A DNA stretch of 64,000 nt, from assembly GCA_002245135.1 (NCBI GenBank), contig NGBS01000899.1:17929-81928 (forward strand), in the 5' to 3' direction. Within the stretch, counting starts at the first letter, position 1; each line of letters opens with the position of its first letter. The notes beneath the pieces are model-generated. The model was not told where the DNA came from and did no database searches. It was given only the letters and a program-made list of their open reading frames with translations. The translations under genes were made by a program, and so were the position numbers. The DNA is from Proteromonas lacertae (Eukaryota; Sar; Bigyra; Opalinata; Proteromonadidae). Positions 10,983 to 21,279 of the stretch are shown here, in pieces.

Positions 10983-11946
10983 ATGAAATATATTGTGTTG
11001 TATTTAATTATGTTATTATTTATAAAGTTATCACTTTGCAATCATACTTTATATGTAATACATTAATTATATCAAAAACAAATACCATGTGCTGATGTAC
11101 TATATGAAAATTTAATTGCTTCTTCACATGATTGGAATAGTAATTCTGAATTATTGAAAAGATGTAGAATAGTCTGCATAAATAGTATATTGAATTATGA
11201 ACAGGTAATAAATTTAAGATCTAATCCTCAAAATGTAGTTTGGAGTTTATTTTTGTTTGGAATACATAGTAAAGACTTTTATTGTGGTCCATTTCCAGTA
11301 CCATCAAGTTAGATAAAGTTTCCCGTTGCTAGTTATGAAATGGATTGGTATAAACATATGCAAGAAATAAGTGGTTATGTTGTTCAAACAAAAAGAATAA
11401 GAAATCATATAGTTAAAAGATCTAATACATATTCAATGTTGAATAAATATTTAGTTGGTTCCAAATTGTATGAAGTACAAACCAGTAGTGAATAGTACAG
11501 TTAATAGTTGGGATAATAGGTTATACGATTTTATATTGTATTTGAAATATGAAGATTTTAACAAAACAGATGAAGGAAATGTTCTTTATAATGAATTATC
11601 AAAAGTTTATATAGTTAAAGTAATTGTTTATGGTAGTTATAAAGTAGAAGATTTATTTGAATATGGAAATAAATCAAAATTTGTTTTATATTTTTCATTT
11701 TATGTATATCTTCATCTTTAATCGAATGCAGAGTATGGAGTTTTGTAATAGCATTTCAACAAGAATGATAGATAAGAATAATGTATTTTTCTTCCAGAGT
11801 TAGAGAATAATATTACAGGATCAATTATTAACATAAGAAAAATAGCAATACAGAAACATGATAGTGTATATTTAGCAAATTATAATAGAAAAAAACATGA
11901 TTGTATCAATTCATTCAAAACATTTTTAGATCAAGTAAAAAAGTAA
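10983..11946 (+). pseudogene. Degenerate gene for a secreted protein, family unknown
   Basis: ATG 10983 opens a clear signal peptide (YIVLYLIMLLFIKLSLCN). Coding-like sequence then continues with an in-frame TAA near 11064, an in-frame TAG near 11309 (after FYCGPFPVPSS), a frame change near 11455, a possible small intron near 11705-11732 and a further frame change in the T-run near 11795, before FLPELENNITG and a stop at 11944-11946. The number of lesions in under 1 kb exceeds the rate elsewhere in the window except at its right edge, which suggests a decaying gene rather than only assembly errors. It is divergent from the glycosyltransferase and may be a former member of the same surface-glycan block. 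I recognise no family. Confidence 0.5.
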
Positions 11947-12016
11947 ATTTAATAATATATTAAGATTATATTTATTTTTAATTATTGTTTTGGTTAAATG
12001 ATACATTAAGGAAAAG

Positions 12017-13368
12017 TTACATTATAATACAAGGTCCTTTCTTTTGTTCTTGTTCTGCATTAACTACATTTCTATAAGCCACTTCAGCATTTCTTTTACC
12101 ATCTTCTGTTACTTCTTCAACTTTTTCTATTTACACAATTAAATAAATAAATATATAATGTATAACATACTAACCATTTCACCTTGTTCTTTTACCATTT
12201 GACCAAGTTCTTTGAAAGTTGCATTTACATCAACTACATCTTGATGAAGATTCTGTAATGCTTTTGCTCTATCATTAATCAATTCATGATTTAATTCAAC
12301 TTCTGTTCGATGTGTTTTTATCAGATTCTTTGCTATTTCTGTTTCATTTTCTTCATATTCTAATGGTTTAGGCGGTGGAGGTGTTTTTTTCATTAATATT
12401 TGATAATTCTTAAATATATTTTCATATGTTTCAATTTCTTTATCCAAATCTCTTTGTAATTTACTTGCTGCTTTCTTTTGTAATGACCCACATGATTGTA
12501 ATTCCATAACAGCTTGTTGAGTCTATTAACAATAATAAGCATTAACAACAATACTTCAGTTTTGAGTTTTTTATATTCATTAATTGCATTGGTTAAACCA
12601 ATTCTATATTGATATGTATCATCTGAACTACCAAGTGTTGTTCAATGATGTTTCAACGATTTGACGTAGTTTCATTAACGATTGAAGATTCTTTGTTATC
12701 TATTTATATATAATATTAATTAACTATACTTTTGGTTGTAATTCATCAGGTAATCTTCTCTTTGATTCTTGTTCAGCACTATATATATTAATATATATTA
12801 ATATAATATGATAATAATACTATTCTTCTGATAATGGTGCACGAGTTCTGACCCAACGTCTTCTACGAATACATTTGTTCCAATTAGGATCTTTATCTTT
12901 TCTAATATCATTATGTGAATTTAAATTATTTGTAGTTTCACTATATTTTTAAAATATTTTCTATATATACGCATATTCAAATCCTTCTTCATCTGAAAAA
13001 CGTGTTTTAGTAACTTTCCATTCATTGATCCAAATCCATCCTTCTGGTAATGATTGTTCGATGATACTCATTTCTCTATTTTAATAAATGTCATATTATA
13101 TATACTTTTCTACACCTTTCATTGGTTCTGCTGGGTTATAATCTTCTTTAGTGGTTTGTTCACACCATTTACCTGTTTTATAAACCCACAACTGATTTTG
13201 GTAAATCTGAAATATATAATATTAATAATATACTTCTTCTGCCACTCCTAGATTAGTCTGAACATTTTCTGCTGATATTTTTGGCTGTTCAACTATGAAA
13301 TCTATAAAAACAAACACAATATACCAATTTGTCCTTGGAACATCTAACTGTGCTTTCTTAAAAGTCAT
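12017..13368 (-). CDS. Syntaxin-like Qa-SNARE with N-terminal DysF domain and CaaX C-terminus
   Basis: The start is ATG 13368. After about 45 residues comes a DysF-like region: YQNQLWVYKTGKW, then LPEGWIWINEWKVTKTRFS, DEEGFEYA and CIRRRRWVRTR, the Trp/Arg pattern of the dysferlin/peroxin DysF N and C parts. Next is a helical region (about residues 170-300) like a syntaxin Habc domain and a proline hinge (TPPPPKPLEY), then the SNARE motif with LHQDVVDVNATFKELGQMV and KEQGEMV, whose Gln is the Qa zero-layer residue. The end is GPCIIM followed by stop: no membrane anchor, but a CIIM prenylation box. Introns of about 25-50 nt are visible near 13252-13227, 13116-13087, 12979-12950, 12826-12785, 12730-12701, 12533-12503 and 12172-12127. 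The frame breaks once near 12630 by one base. DysF plus SNARE plus CaaX is unusual. Confidence 0.75.
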
Positions 13369-13480
13369 CTGTGGTAAGATATTAGTTTATAGATCACTAC
13401 AAATAGATATATTGCCAGATAAAACACAAAGAACTCAAACCTTTGCTTGATTGAAATAGTTTTTTTTTTAAATTTGAATC

Positions 13481-14019
13481 ATGTCTGCAGAAGAAATAGC
13501 TAGTGTATCATAAATGATATTTACATTGTCGTATAGCAATATAAAATGAAAAAGGAGAGTATTGATAGAGTTTATCAAAAAATATCTGAATTAGAAATGG
13601 AAGCAGAAGAACATGGGTATATTCATTCAAGTAATTGTAATTAATAGTCTGGTGCTTAAATCACTGGAAGTTTTACCAGCAGAGAAGAAAGCTTATAGAA
13701 TGGTAGGAGGTGTGTTAGTTCAGAAGACAGTTGGTGAAGTAGTTCCAGAAATCAAAGAAAACCGCGAGTCTGTATTTTTTGTTGTATTATATTTAGTTAT
13801 TGGGAATTATCGGTAAATTAAATGAGCAAGTAAAAGGTTTACAAAAAGATCTTACTGAATTTGAGGTATATAAATGTTTTATTGTGTTATTTTAATAGAA
13901 AGTACATAATATCAAATTCAATCCAAAAGATAATACAATTTCAATTGACAGTATTCATATTTATTTATATAATTTTAATAGCCAATTCTGCATCTCAATC
14001 GACAGGAGTTTTAGCATAA
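13481..14019 (+). CDS. PFDN2: Prefoldin subunit 2
   Basis: The start is ATG 13481. Small introns include 13505-13536 (32 nt) and a 25-nt one beginning GTATTTTTTG near 13771. The spliced protein has a short N-terminal helix (KMKKESIDRVYQKISELEME), the beta-hairpin core KKAYRMVGGVLVQKTVGEVV with VPEIKENRE, and a C-terminal helix (LNEQVKGLQKDLTEFEKVHN). The RMVGGVLVxxTVxEVxP block is diagnostic of prefoldin 2 (Gim4), a beta-type subunit of the hexameric cochaperone that passes nascent actin and tubulin to CCT/TRiC. Size (about 120 residues) fits the family. It is divergent from the SNARE gene with about 110 bp between the starts. Confidence 0.9.
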
Positions 14020-14183
14020 TTTTGTTTTTATTAAGTATGTGTCATTTGGGAATTATTTCATAATTCATATTTTATACTAAAAATTAAGATATATAAAAAT
14101 CAAATCACATCACCGTAATACATACGCTGCTATATATTGTCATTTTATGCAGAGCATAACTGTCGTTTATTATATCTTTAGTT

Positions 14184-15376
14184 ATGTCAGATACAGTCTT
14201 AATACCTTTAAATTCAGCATCAGAAGAAGCGTTAGAAATAAAAGAACCATGGTACAATAAACTAAAAGCTGATTATGTTGTATCTCACATGAAACAAGTT
14301 TATAATATGTACTTTGTGGTTAGTTTAGGGATTACTTGTGATAAGTGATGTATCTTCAACCATATTTTACAAGAAAACATTAAACTTGTTAATCGATTAT
14401 CAAGGATTAGTAGCAATAACAACAATTATTATTTCATTATTCTATTCATTGCTAGTTGTATTACACAGAGATATATTTTACTCATATAGATATTATGTTT
14501 TCATCAATTCACATTTATTCGAATAAAAGAAAAGAAGTTTTGGTATCTTATAGTGTCAATTGCATTGACAGAAAGTATTACAAATGTATTACAGATAGTT
14601 GGTTCTGATATGATGGGTAAAGACAGTGGAGCATTGATGACAACAATTAGTCAAGGAAAGATACTGTTTCTATTTCTATTTTCTATTATTTTCCTTCATA
14701 CAAAGTATAAAATCACTTATATTTATTATTAGATACAATAATCTATCATTTTTAGGATTTCTGTTGGTGTTATTAGGTATTTTATTTACAGTTATTCCAA
14801 TGGTTTATAATATCATTGATTTCAACATTGGTACTCTGTTATTCTTTTGTGCTAATATTCCAATAGCTATTAACACATTATTAAAACAACAAATTCTATC
14901 TAAATATACAATATCTGTGTTTGAATTGTTGTTATTGAAAAGAATATTTGAAATTCCTTTTACTGTTTTAATTTATCCTTTATACAACAATTTTTCACTT
15001 CATAATATATTTCCCAATTTGAAAGAAGGAATTATATATTTATTCAACTCTCCAAAACATTGGGGTTTAGTTATTCTGTTTAATACAATCAGTTTTATTT
15101 GGGTATATTATAATATGATGATTTATTATGCAATAGATGATCTTATGTTTTATCTTCATTAGAATCTTTGATGGAATGCTTCAAATATTAGGTAATCTAG
15201 TAGCAGTGCCATTATCAACATTGTCATTTTCAATACCAATAATTATGGGAATTGATGTTAGTAAAATACCATTATTTCAAGTATGTTTATTTAGTTTATA
15301 ATGAAAATAGATAATTGCAACCGTGTTTCTTACACTTGGATCAACATTATATGCAAGAGCTTTATTATCTCATTAA
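14184..15376 (+). CDS. CRT-like (chloroquine-resistance-transporter family) membrane transporter
   Basis: The start is ATG 14184. Introns include 14298-14328 (31 nt), one of 38 nt near 14504, 28 nt near 14703 and 30 nt near 15283. The spliced protein has about ten hydrophobic segments: LLVISDVSSTIFYKKTL, ALTESITNVLQIVGS, TISQGKILFLFLFSIIF, FLLVLLGILFTVIP, FFCANIPIAINTLLKQQ and VPLSTLSFSIPIIMG. Order and spacing, especially the loop carrying ANIP and the last IPxIMG segment, fit the CRT/CRT-like branch of the drug/metabolite transporter superfamily, which exports amino acids, peptides or glutathione from lysosome-like or plastid compartments. A frame change at about 15145-15162 can be explained by a 16-nt GT-AG intron or by one indel. 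Confidence 0.65.
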
Positions 15377-15672
15377 AAACTATGTTTTTTAAATTAGATA
15401 TAATATTATTTGCCTTTTTCATCACAAAATACTACATATTAAATTATTTTTGAAAATTTTCAAATTCTTCACACAGTTCTAATTTTATTAATTTTATAAA
15501 TTATATTTTCAATGATATTGAATACCTCACTAATATCTATTTACAATAAGCTCAGTATTTAGAGATCAGCTCAAAAAACTGTTGACCCGAAAACAGAAGC
15601 ACCGAAACATCTCTTCTCGTTTTAAAATTTAAACCAAGAAAGACTAGTGTTTCTTTTTTTCTAACTCACTAA

Positions 15673-17377
15673 ATGGATCAAACATATTTAATTCGTGCAG
15701 TTGGAGAAGGTAATCCCCAACGTCAAGTATAATCCCTTTTCTTAACCTTTAGATATTCTTTCGTTTTGGTAACTGGTGCTATCAAGGTCCAATTAACTTG
15801 GGCTTTACTCATGCACTTACTCTAAGCGATTTACGTTTGATGATGCCAATATTACAAAGACAGCAAGGATCATTAAAGCCAGTTTGCGAGTATAATTGCA
15901 AAATTATCCATCCTATTATAGATTTGGATCATGTAAAAGAGACAGTAAGCCCATTGCAGCAATTGATACATTGAATGAGATTTGCTCCGATTTAGAAAAG
16001 ACTATCATGTCTCTTGACGAGAAGGTAGAAAAAATAATTGCCCAATCAGGAGCTAACGATGACGAAGTTACAACATTCTTCCGTCTTGACTTAACTGATT
16101 CATTCCCATTTGATCAATTTAATGATTATGAAATTGTAATTTCTAAGACATATTGTAAGCATATTGTTATGCATACAATATTAATGGATAAACTATTATA
16201 TGTAGCATTAAGCGATGGAACAGGTCAACAACAGTTATTGAATACTCAATTCCCTAACCTTAAATCAGTGCATGAAGTGTATGAAGTGGAGACATTTGGA
16301 GGAGGTTCTATGTTTAAGAAAATATCGTTATGTTTCGGTGGAAATACAGAGAATGAAGAAGCTAAGGAAGAAATAAGTGTTGGATTTAATGATGAAAGAG
16401 ATGAAAATTGTATGTTTTATATATATTTATATTTTATTATGTTTTATATATAGTGAAGGCTGATTTTCAGAAGGAAGGATATAACCAGACATATTTCATA
16501 TTGAATCCACCACCAACTTCAGTAATTACTGTAATTAGAGAGGTATTTTTCAGATTTGGTAATTGGTGTTATCATGGTGCAATTAATGTAGGTTTCCCAC
16601 AATTAAAAGAAAGTACAATTCCTGGATTATTACCATTATTACATAAACAACAAAGTAATTTACATTCTACATGTCAATATGACAAATTACCACCAGAATC
16701 AAAATTCAAGCCATTATTACATACATTTGAGAAAGCTGCTAGATTTATTGAAGTAGCCTTAGAAACAGCTGATGAGAAGTTATTGAAAGTAGCTGGTGAC
16801 GATAAATGGGTAGATGACGATTGGGAAGATGCCTTCTTTCAGTTTGAAACTACTGAGCATCATTACCCAGGTGTAGACTGTGTAATTAATAAATCATACT
16901 CTAAAGGAATATTGTTACATATTTTATATATTCAAAATAGTTATTTTGCTGTATTAACTCAAGCTGCTGATAATATCCATTGTTAGATACTTTATTCCCT
17001 GATATTTCAAAGAGATTACAATGTCAACATAATTATATTGTATGTTTATTGGTATTTTATATTTTATTTAGCTTGAGACATTTGCACCAGAAACAGGATT
17101 TAAAAACTTCCAATTATGGATAGGAGGACAAAAGAAAGAAGCTCCATCTTCAGCTAAAGAAGTAGCCACATCTAAACCAACTGTAGTTACAAAGAGTGAA
17201 TCAAAATCGGAAGGAAAAGAAGAATCAAAAGATGGAGGTTATAATAAAGCTGTAAGTCCAACTAGACCATGGGTAAAAACACCAATGCGTATTGAGCCTT
17301 TAGAAGGAGCACCAAAACCATCTGGTGCAGCTGCTGGAGAAGAAAACATATTTAGAAAAAAGAATATTTTCAAGTAA
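15673..17377 (+). CDS. Protein with a duplicated domain of unknown function
   Basis: The start is ATG 15673 (MDQTYLIRAVGEG). Two homologous modules follow. Each begins IFFRFGNWCYQGPIN or VFFRFGNWCYHGAIN, continues with a helix (LMMPILQRQQGSLKPVCE / GLLPLLHKQQSNLHSTCQ), then ETxF or VETF near the end, and each is about 190-200 residues. The C-terminal tail is Ser/Lys/Glu-rich and ends in EENIFRKKNIFK. Introns are near 15738, 15892-15923, 16411-16454 and 17041-17072. One frame change at about 16975-16990 interrupts the second module where the first module reads through, so a single-base indel is likely. The internal duplication is clear by eye; I do not recognise the family and assign no function. 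Confidence 0.6.
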
Positions 17378-17571
17378 ATTGCATTATTAAATATTTACCT
17401 ATTTCTCTTTACAGTAATATGTTGTTTTTTAAGAGTTATAATTATGATTATTTCAAAATATTAACAAAATACAAAGTATCCCAATAAAACAATGAGTTAG
17501 CTTTAAAGCATCAATTAATATAACCTCTTAATTATACTATAATACAGATAATATAAAATTATTATACTTTG

Positions 17572-17752
17572 AAGAAACCAATACTGTTGGCATTCTCACG
17601 GAAACATCTTCTACATAAATTGAGTCCGTATTTTCTGATTAAACCACAGTTGTTACCACACATACGGCTAGAAATTATTAGAAGTTATAAAAATACCAGG
17701 TTCTTGAACCTTTACCATAATGGTTTGGATGAGTGTTCATAAGGTTTGGCAT
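17572..17752 (-). CDS. RPS29: Ribosomal protein S29 (uS14)
   Basis: The start is ATG 17752; the intron is 17667-17695 (29 nt). The sequence [17 protein letters not shown], then [19 protein letters not shown] and [16 protein letters not shown] matches RPS29 throughout, with the four zinc-binding cysteines in two CxxC pairs. It is a component of the small-subunit head. The exon 1 end reads one base too many (three A in AGAAACC where the protein needs two), so the conserved frame is broken at the junction. In such an essential gene this is most easily an assembly indel. Confidence 0.92.
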
Positions 17753-17979
17753 TTTCTAGAATGAAATTCTATACAATAAGATTATGAATATTGGAAAATA
17801 AAGAGTATAGTATATTTATATGAAGAGAAAAAACTATAATTATACAATTAATGCAGAAAGCTAATTTGACATGATTATACATCAAGTAAATTACCAACTA
17901 AACAAACAAAACTTTGCATTAGGTCAAGCAGAAGTGACTCTGAGCCACTTTTCTACCACTTTATTTTTTTGATTTTTCT

Positions 17980-19747
17980 ATGGGAAAGAGGGGTAGAAGT
18001 CCAGATAGCGATGATGAAAAAAATCATAAACGACACCGTTCACACAGAGACTCATCTAGAAGAAGTCGTTCAAGATCACATTCTCATTCTCGAAGACACA
18101 GAAGTCGTTCACATTCCCATTCACATAATAGACGTAGTAGTAAATTGAATACACCTAAATCTGAAGCATCAGCTCCAGTTACACCAAGAAATGATTCTGT
18201 AAACTTAGTATTAGAGTCAAAAAGTGGTAAAAAGACTTACTTACCAGCACCATTAGTTTTAGATGATGAAGGTAATGAAGTCGATGTAAATGGGAATATA
18301 ATCAAAAATAAGACTTTTAAATCAGTAGCAACATTAAAAATCAATCAAAAATCTGTAACGAAAATGACCAATCCATATACACAGCCAATAAAAGATAAAG
18401 AAATAGCTCCAGCTGTAATTGACAAAAGAATCCATACAAAATCAAGAATTAGTCGTAAAGACAGAGCTCTTAAGTTCAGAGAAGAGGGAAGTTTCGTTAA
18501 AAAAGCAGAATCTATAAGAGCAAGAGAAGAACGTATAAGAATAGCAGAATTACAGAAACAAGTGGAGATGGAACATGATGCTGAATTAGCCAATAATAAT
18601 GATGCAGTGGATATAATTAGAAGTAATGATGATGATATACCAAGTATATAATATATATAATAATAATAATATTTTTGAATTTTTATCTCATTTTTTTCTT
18701 CAATATTTTTATCTGTATAGATATGGAATGGTGGGATGGTGACTTCTTACCTGATGGTAAACGTGAAGATTTCAAACATGCAAATACCTTCGATAAAGAT
18801 TCATACGAATATTCACAACTGTTAGCATCAAATTGTACATCAATAGAATGGGTACAACATCCAGCACAAGTTCAACCAGCTTTACCAGAGTCAAAACCCA
18901 AGCCAATACCATTAATATACACAAAGAAAGAGAGAAAGAAACTGAGAAGAAAAGAAAGAATGGAAAAACACAAGGAAGAACAGGATTTGATAAGAGTAGG
19001 GATAGTAGAAGCTCCAGAACCAAAATTAACACGTTCTAATATGATGCAATTATATAAAGATGAAGCAGTAGCAAATCCAACAATAATAGAACAGAAAATG
19101 CAAGAGCAAGTCGCCAAAAGATTAGCCAATCATCAGAAGAGAAATGAGGATAGGAAATTAACACCACAACAAAAGAAGATTAAAAAATTAAAGAAATTGA
19201 TAGGTGATAAAACAGAACAACAATATATAGCAGTATTTAAGGTAGAAGATTTATCTAATAAACGAATTAGGTTTAAAGTGGATGTAAATGCCCAGCAGAA
19301 TTATTTAACCGGTCAAATAATGTTATGTCCAAGTATAAGATGTAATATGGTATTAGTTGAAGGAACAAAAAAATCAATCGATCGATATACAAAGTTAATG
19401 ATAAGAAGGATTAATTGGAATTTGGAAGAAGATGAAATAGAAAAGATTGAAAGAAAGATGATAATAAAGAGGATAATAAAATGGAAGAAGAAGAAGAAGA
19501 AGATGGAAATGAAATTGAAAAGAAAGAGAAAAAAATAGAGGAAAAAAAGGTTGAAATAACTAAAGAAGAAAAGTTAGAGAATCATTGTTATTTGGTTTGG
19601 AGAGGTATTGCTGGTAAACAGTCAATAAAAGATTTTGTAATTGACACATGTTCTAGTTATGCTTCTGGTAGAGAGAAATTAGAAATGAAAGGATTAGCTC
19701 AATATTGGGATATGGTTAAGAATTATACAGATGATACAATTGCTTAG
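17980..19747 (+). CDS. PRPF3: U4/U6 snRNP protein Prp3
   Basis: The start is ATG 17980. The N-terminus is an Arg/Ser/His-rich RS-like segment. The central PRP3 domain includes GKKTYLPAPLVLDDEGNEV, RKDRALKFREEGSFVKKAE and, after a 75-nt intron (18646-18720), MEWWDGDFLP, then PIPLIYTKKERKKLRRKER. It is followed by the C-terminal ferredoxin-like DUF1115 region: LCPSIRCNMVLVEGTKKS, KLMIRRINW, then HCYLVWRGIAGKQSIKDF and AQYWDMV. Prp3 binds U6 snRNA and stabilises the U4/U6.U5 tri-snRNP. The last part lies in a different frame from 19447 on; the switch falls in an acidic A-rich linker and no GT-AG intron fits, so a missing base is the simplest reading. Confidence 0.93.
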
Positions 19748-19845
19748 TGATTTATTTATTATTTTTTTTCCAGTTTTTACTGTTGAATTATGTTTTTAAT
19801 TCCCACAAATTTCAAATAGTTTTGAATTAATAAATAATTAACATT

Positions 19846-20249
19846 CTATATATCTTTAGGACCTTCACCAGGTACAAGCTAGAAATAGTAAGTAATAAAT
19901 AGCAATACCATGCAAACTTGACTTCCATTAAGCAGAATACTCTTTTGTCTAACAACTTGCTTTCCAGTAGGAGTGTAATTTCTAAATATTATATTTTCAT
20001 TTCATACATCTCAGTAACATCATCAAGCACCATATTTTTATCAATTAAGGCAACAATAATATCATAAATACTGTTATTAATAAAAAAGGATATTGACATA
20101 ATCATCAAAACCTCTTAAAGTTCCTGTAATTTCTTTATCACCTTTCATTATGATCCATATTTTAGAACCAATGCATTTATCAATTAATTCTAGACAATAG
20201 AAATAAAAGAGAATATACCTAATGGTAAAATAGGGTTTGATTCAGACAT
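19846..20249 (-). CDS. LSM5: U6 snRNA-associated Sm-like protein LSm5
   Basis: The start is ATG 20249. Exons are 20249-20219, 20189-20094, 20035-20008, 19981 to about 19910, then about 19880-19846. Introns 1, 3 and 4 are ordinary GT-AG (29, 26 and about 30 nt). Intron 2 (20093-20036, 58 nt) is not: it begins ATATCCTTTTTT. With it removed, the protein is a complete canonical LSm5: [20 protein letters not shown], then [19 protein letters not shown] (Sm1) and [17 protein letters not shown] (Sm2). LSm5 is part of the LSm2-8 ring on the U6 3' end and the LSm1-7 decay ring. The Sm1 loop FDDYVNMVL is so conserved that the intervening sequence must be spliced out. Confidence 0.92.
20036..20093 (-). 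other. Candidate U12-type (minor) intron in LSM5
   Basis: This 58-nt segment interrupts the invariant Sm1 motif between Val and Met. Its 5' end ATATCCTTTTTT matches the U12-type consensus (A/G)TATCCTTT. About 10 nt before the 3' junction it has GCCTTAATT, close to the U12 branch-site consensus TTCCTTAAC. Termini read AT-AA; the flanking AATAT repeat lets the cut slide by a few bases. The only GT-AG choice would destroy the Sm1 loop and still leave a wrong frame. Confidence 0.6.
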
Positions 20250-20489
20250 AATTTAGTAAAATTGAAATTAGAATTATCAAACTTCAACTCAAGCTTTTTG
20301 AGAAAAACACACCATCAATTGCTATATTGATATTATTATTCGTTTAAATGCATTGCTATAAACAGAGAGAAGCGGATTTTAGTTTTATAGAATGATGAAG
20401 AGCAGTACATTTAACAAAAACTCTTGTAATCAACCCCTAAGCAATATAAAATAGTCGGACATAATAATAACTCAAAAATTCAAGTATAT

Positions 20490-20734
20490 TTACATCTGAC
20501 CAGTCTGGACATTTCTTACAATTGAAATAATAGCTAATTAAATATATTAAAATAAAATCTATACCAGATCCAATAACTGCAATCAAAAACACTGCTAAAA
20601 CAATAGGGCCTACTTGTGAATCTTTTTCTTTCTAATATATTAGTATAAAAATAGTATACTTTGGATGATGTACTGACATTTCCTCTTTTTGTGATATTCT
20701 CGTTATATTTTGCTGCTTCTCTTCTTTGTTTCAT
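20490..20734 (-). CDS. RAMP4/SERP, ribosome-associated ER membrane protein
   Basis: The start is ATG 20734. Introns have 28 nt (about 20659-20632) and 31 nt (about 20563-20533). The spliced protein (about 65 residues) reads MKQRREAAKYNENITKRGNV with a basic N-terminus, then a C-terminal membrane segment GPIVLAVFLIAVIGSAIISI ending VRNVQTGQM. The NITKRGNV and GSAI motifs and tail-anchored layout match the RAMP4/SERP family (yeast YSY6), which sits at the Sec61 translocon. It is missed by single-frame ORF calling because both introns break it. Confidence 0.88.
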
Positions 20735-20949
20735 GGGGAGATTAGACTATTAAAATGGAGTATAGCATAGAGGATTAAAAATATTTATATTGCAAATATA
20801 AATGCAAATAAGCTGATATATATACTGTACGACGTTCCATTGCCTTACTAGTAGATATAAACAAAAAATTAAGAAATGAAAATTCTTGTCAAGCTTGACA
20901 TATATTGACCAAGCTTTTTACTAATTACATTTTTTCTTTTTAATTGAAA

Positions 20950-21190
20950 ATGGTATATCTAGTATTTTATTCAATAGGCTGTATTATTCAATTTTGGAAG
21001 TTTGATAGAATGCTTGTTGCTATTCATTTGTGCATGTACTTATGCGAAATTTAGAGCTCCACAGTTATTAGATAGACATAAAACTGGATTTTCAGGTATA
21101 TTTTGGAAAGCTGCAAGAATAGGTGAAAGAAAGAGCGAATATGTTGCTGCAATGCTAGTTATTGTTACTATTTATAAACTGTTTTATTAA
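20950..21190 (+). CDS. Protein Kish (TMEM167)
   Basis: The first exon is only the start codon (20950-20952), followed by a 25-nt intron (20953-20977). Exon 2 runs AVLFNFGSLIECLLLFICAC, then APQLLDRHKTGFSGIFWKAA and RIGERKSEYVA with a C-terminal hydrophobic segment. The DRNKTGxxGIFWKxARIGERKSPYVA pattern is diagnostic of Kish, a small two-pass Golgi membrane protein of the early secretory pathway. Confidence 0.95.
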
Positions 21191-21279
21191 ATGTATTTAT
21201 TTATGTAGTATTTATTATGATTTTCAAATATAAGCATAACAAAAACAAAATTTATCAGTACATAATAATAAATTGTGTT

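Noticed and set aside
19440-19560. Programmed -1 frameshift in PRPF3 at an A-run before TAG
   Set aside because: The better acidic linker lies in the second frame already from about 19450, so the change is upstream of the A-run and looks like a lost base.
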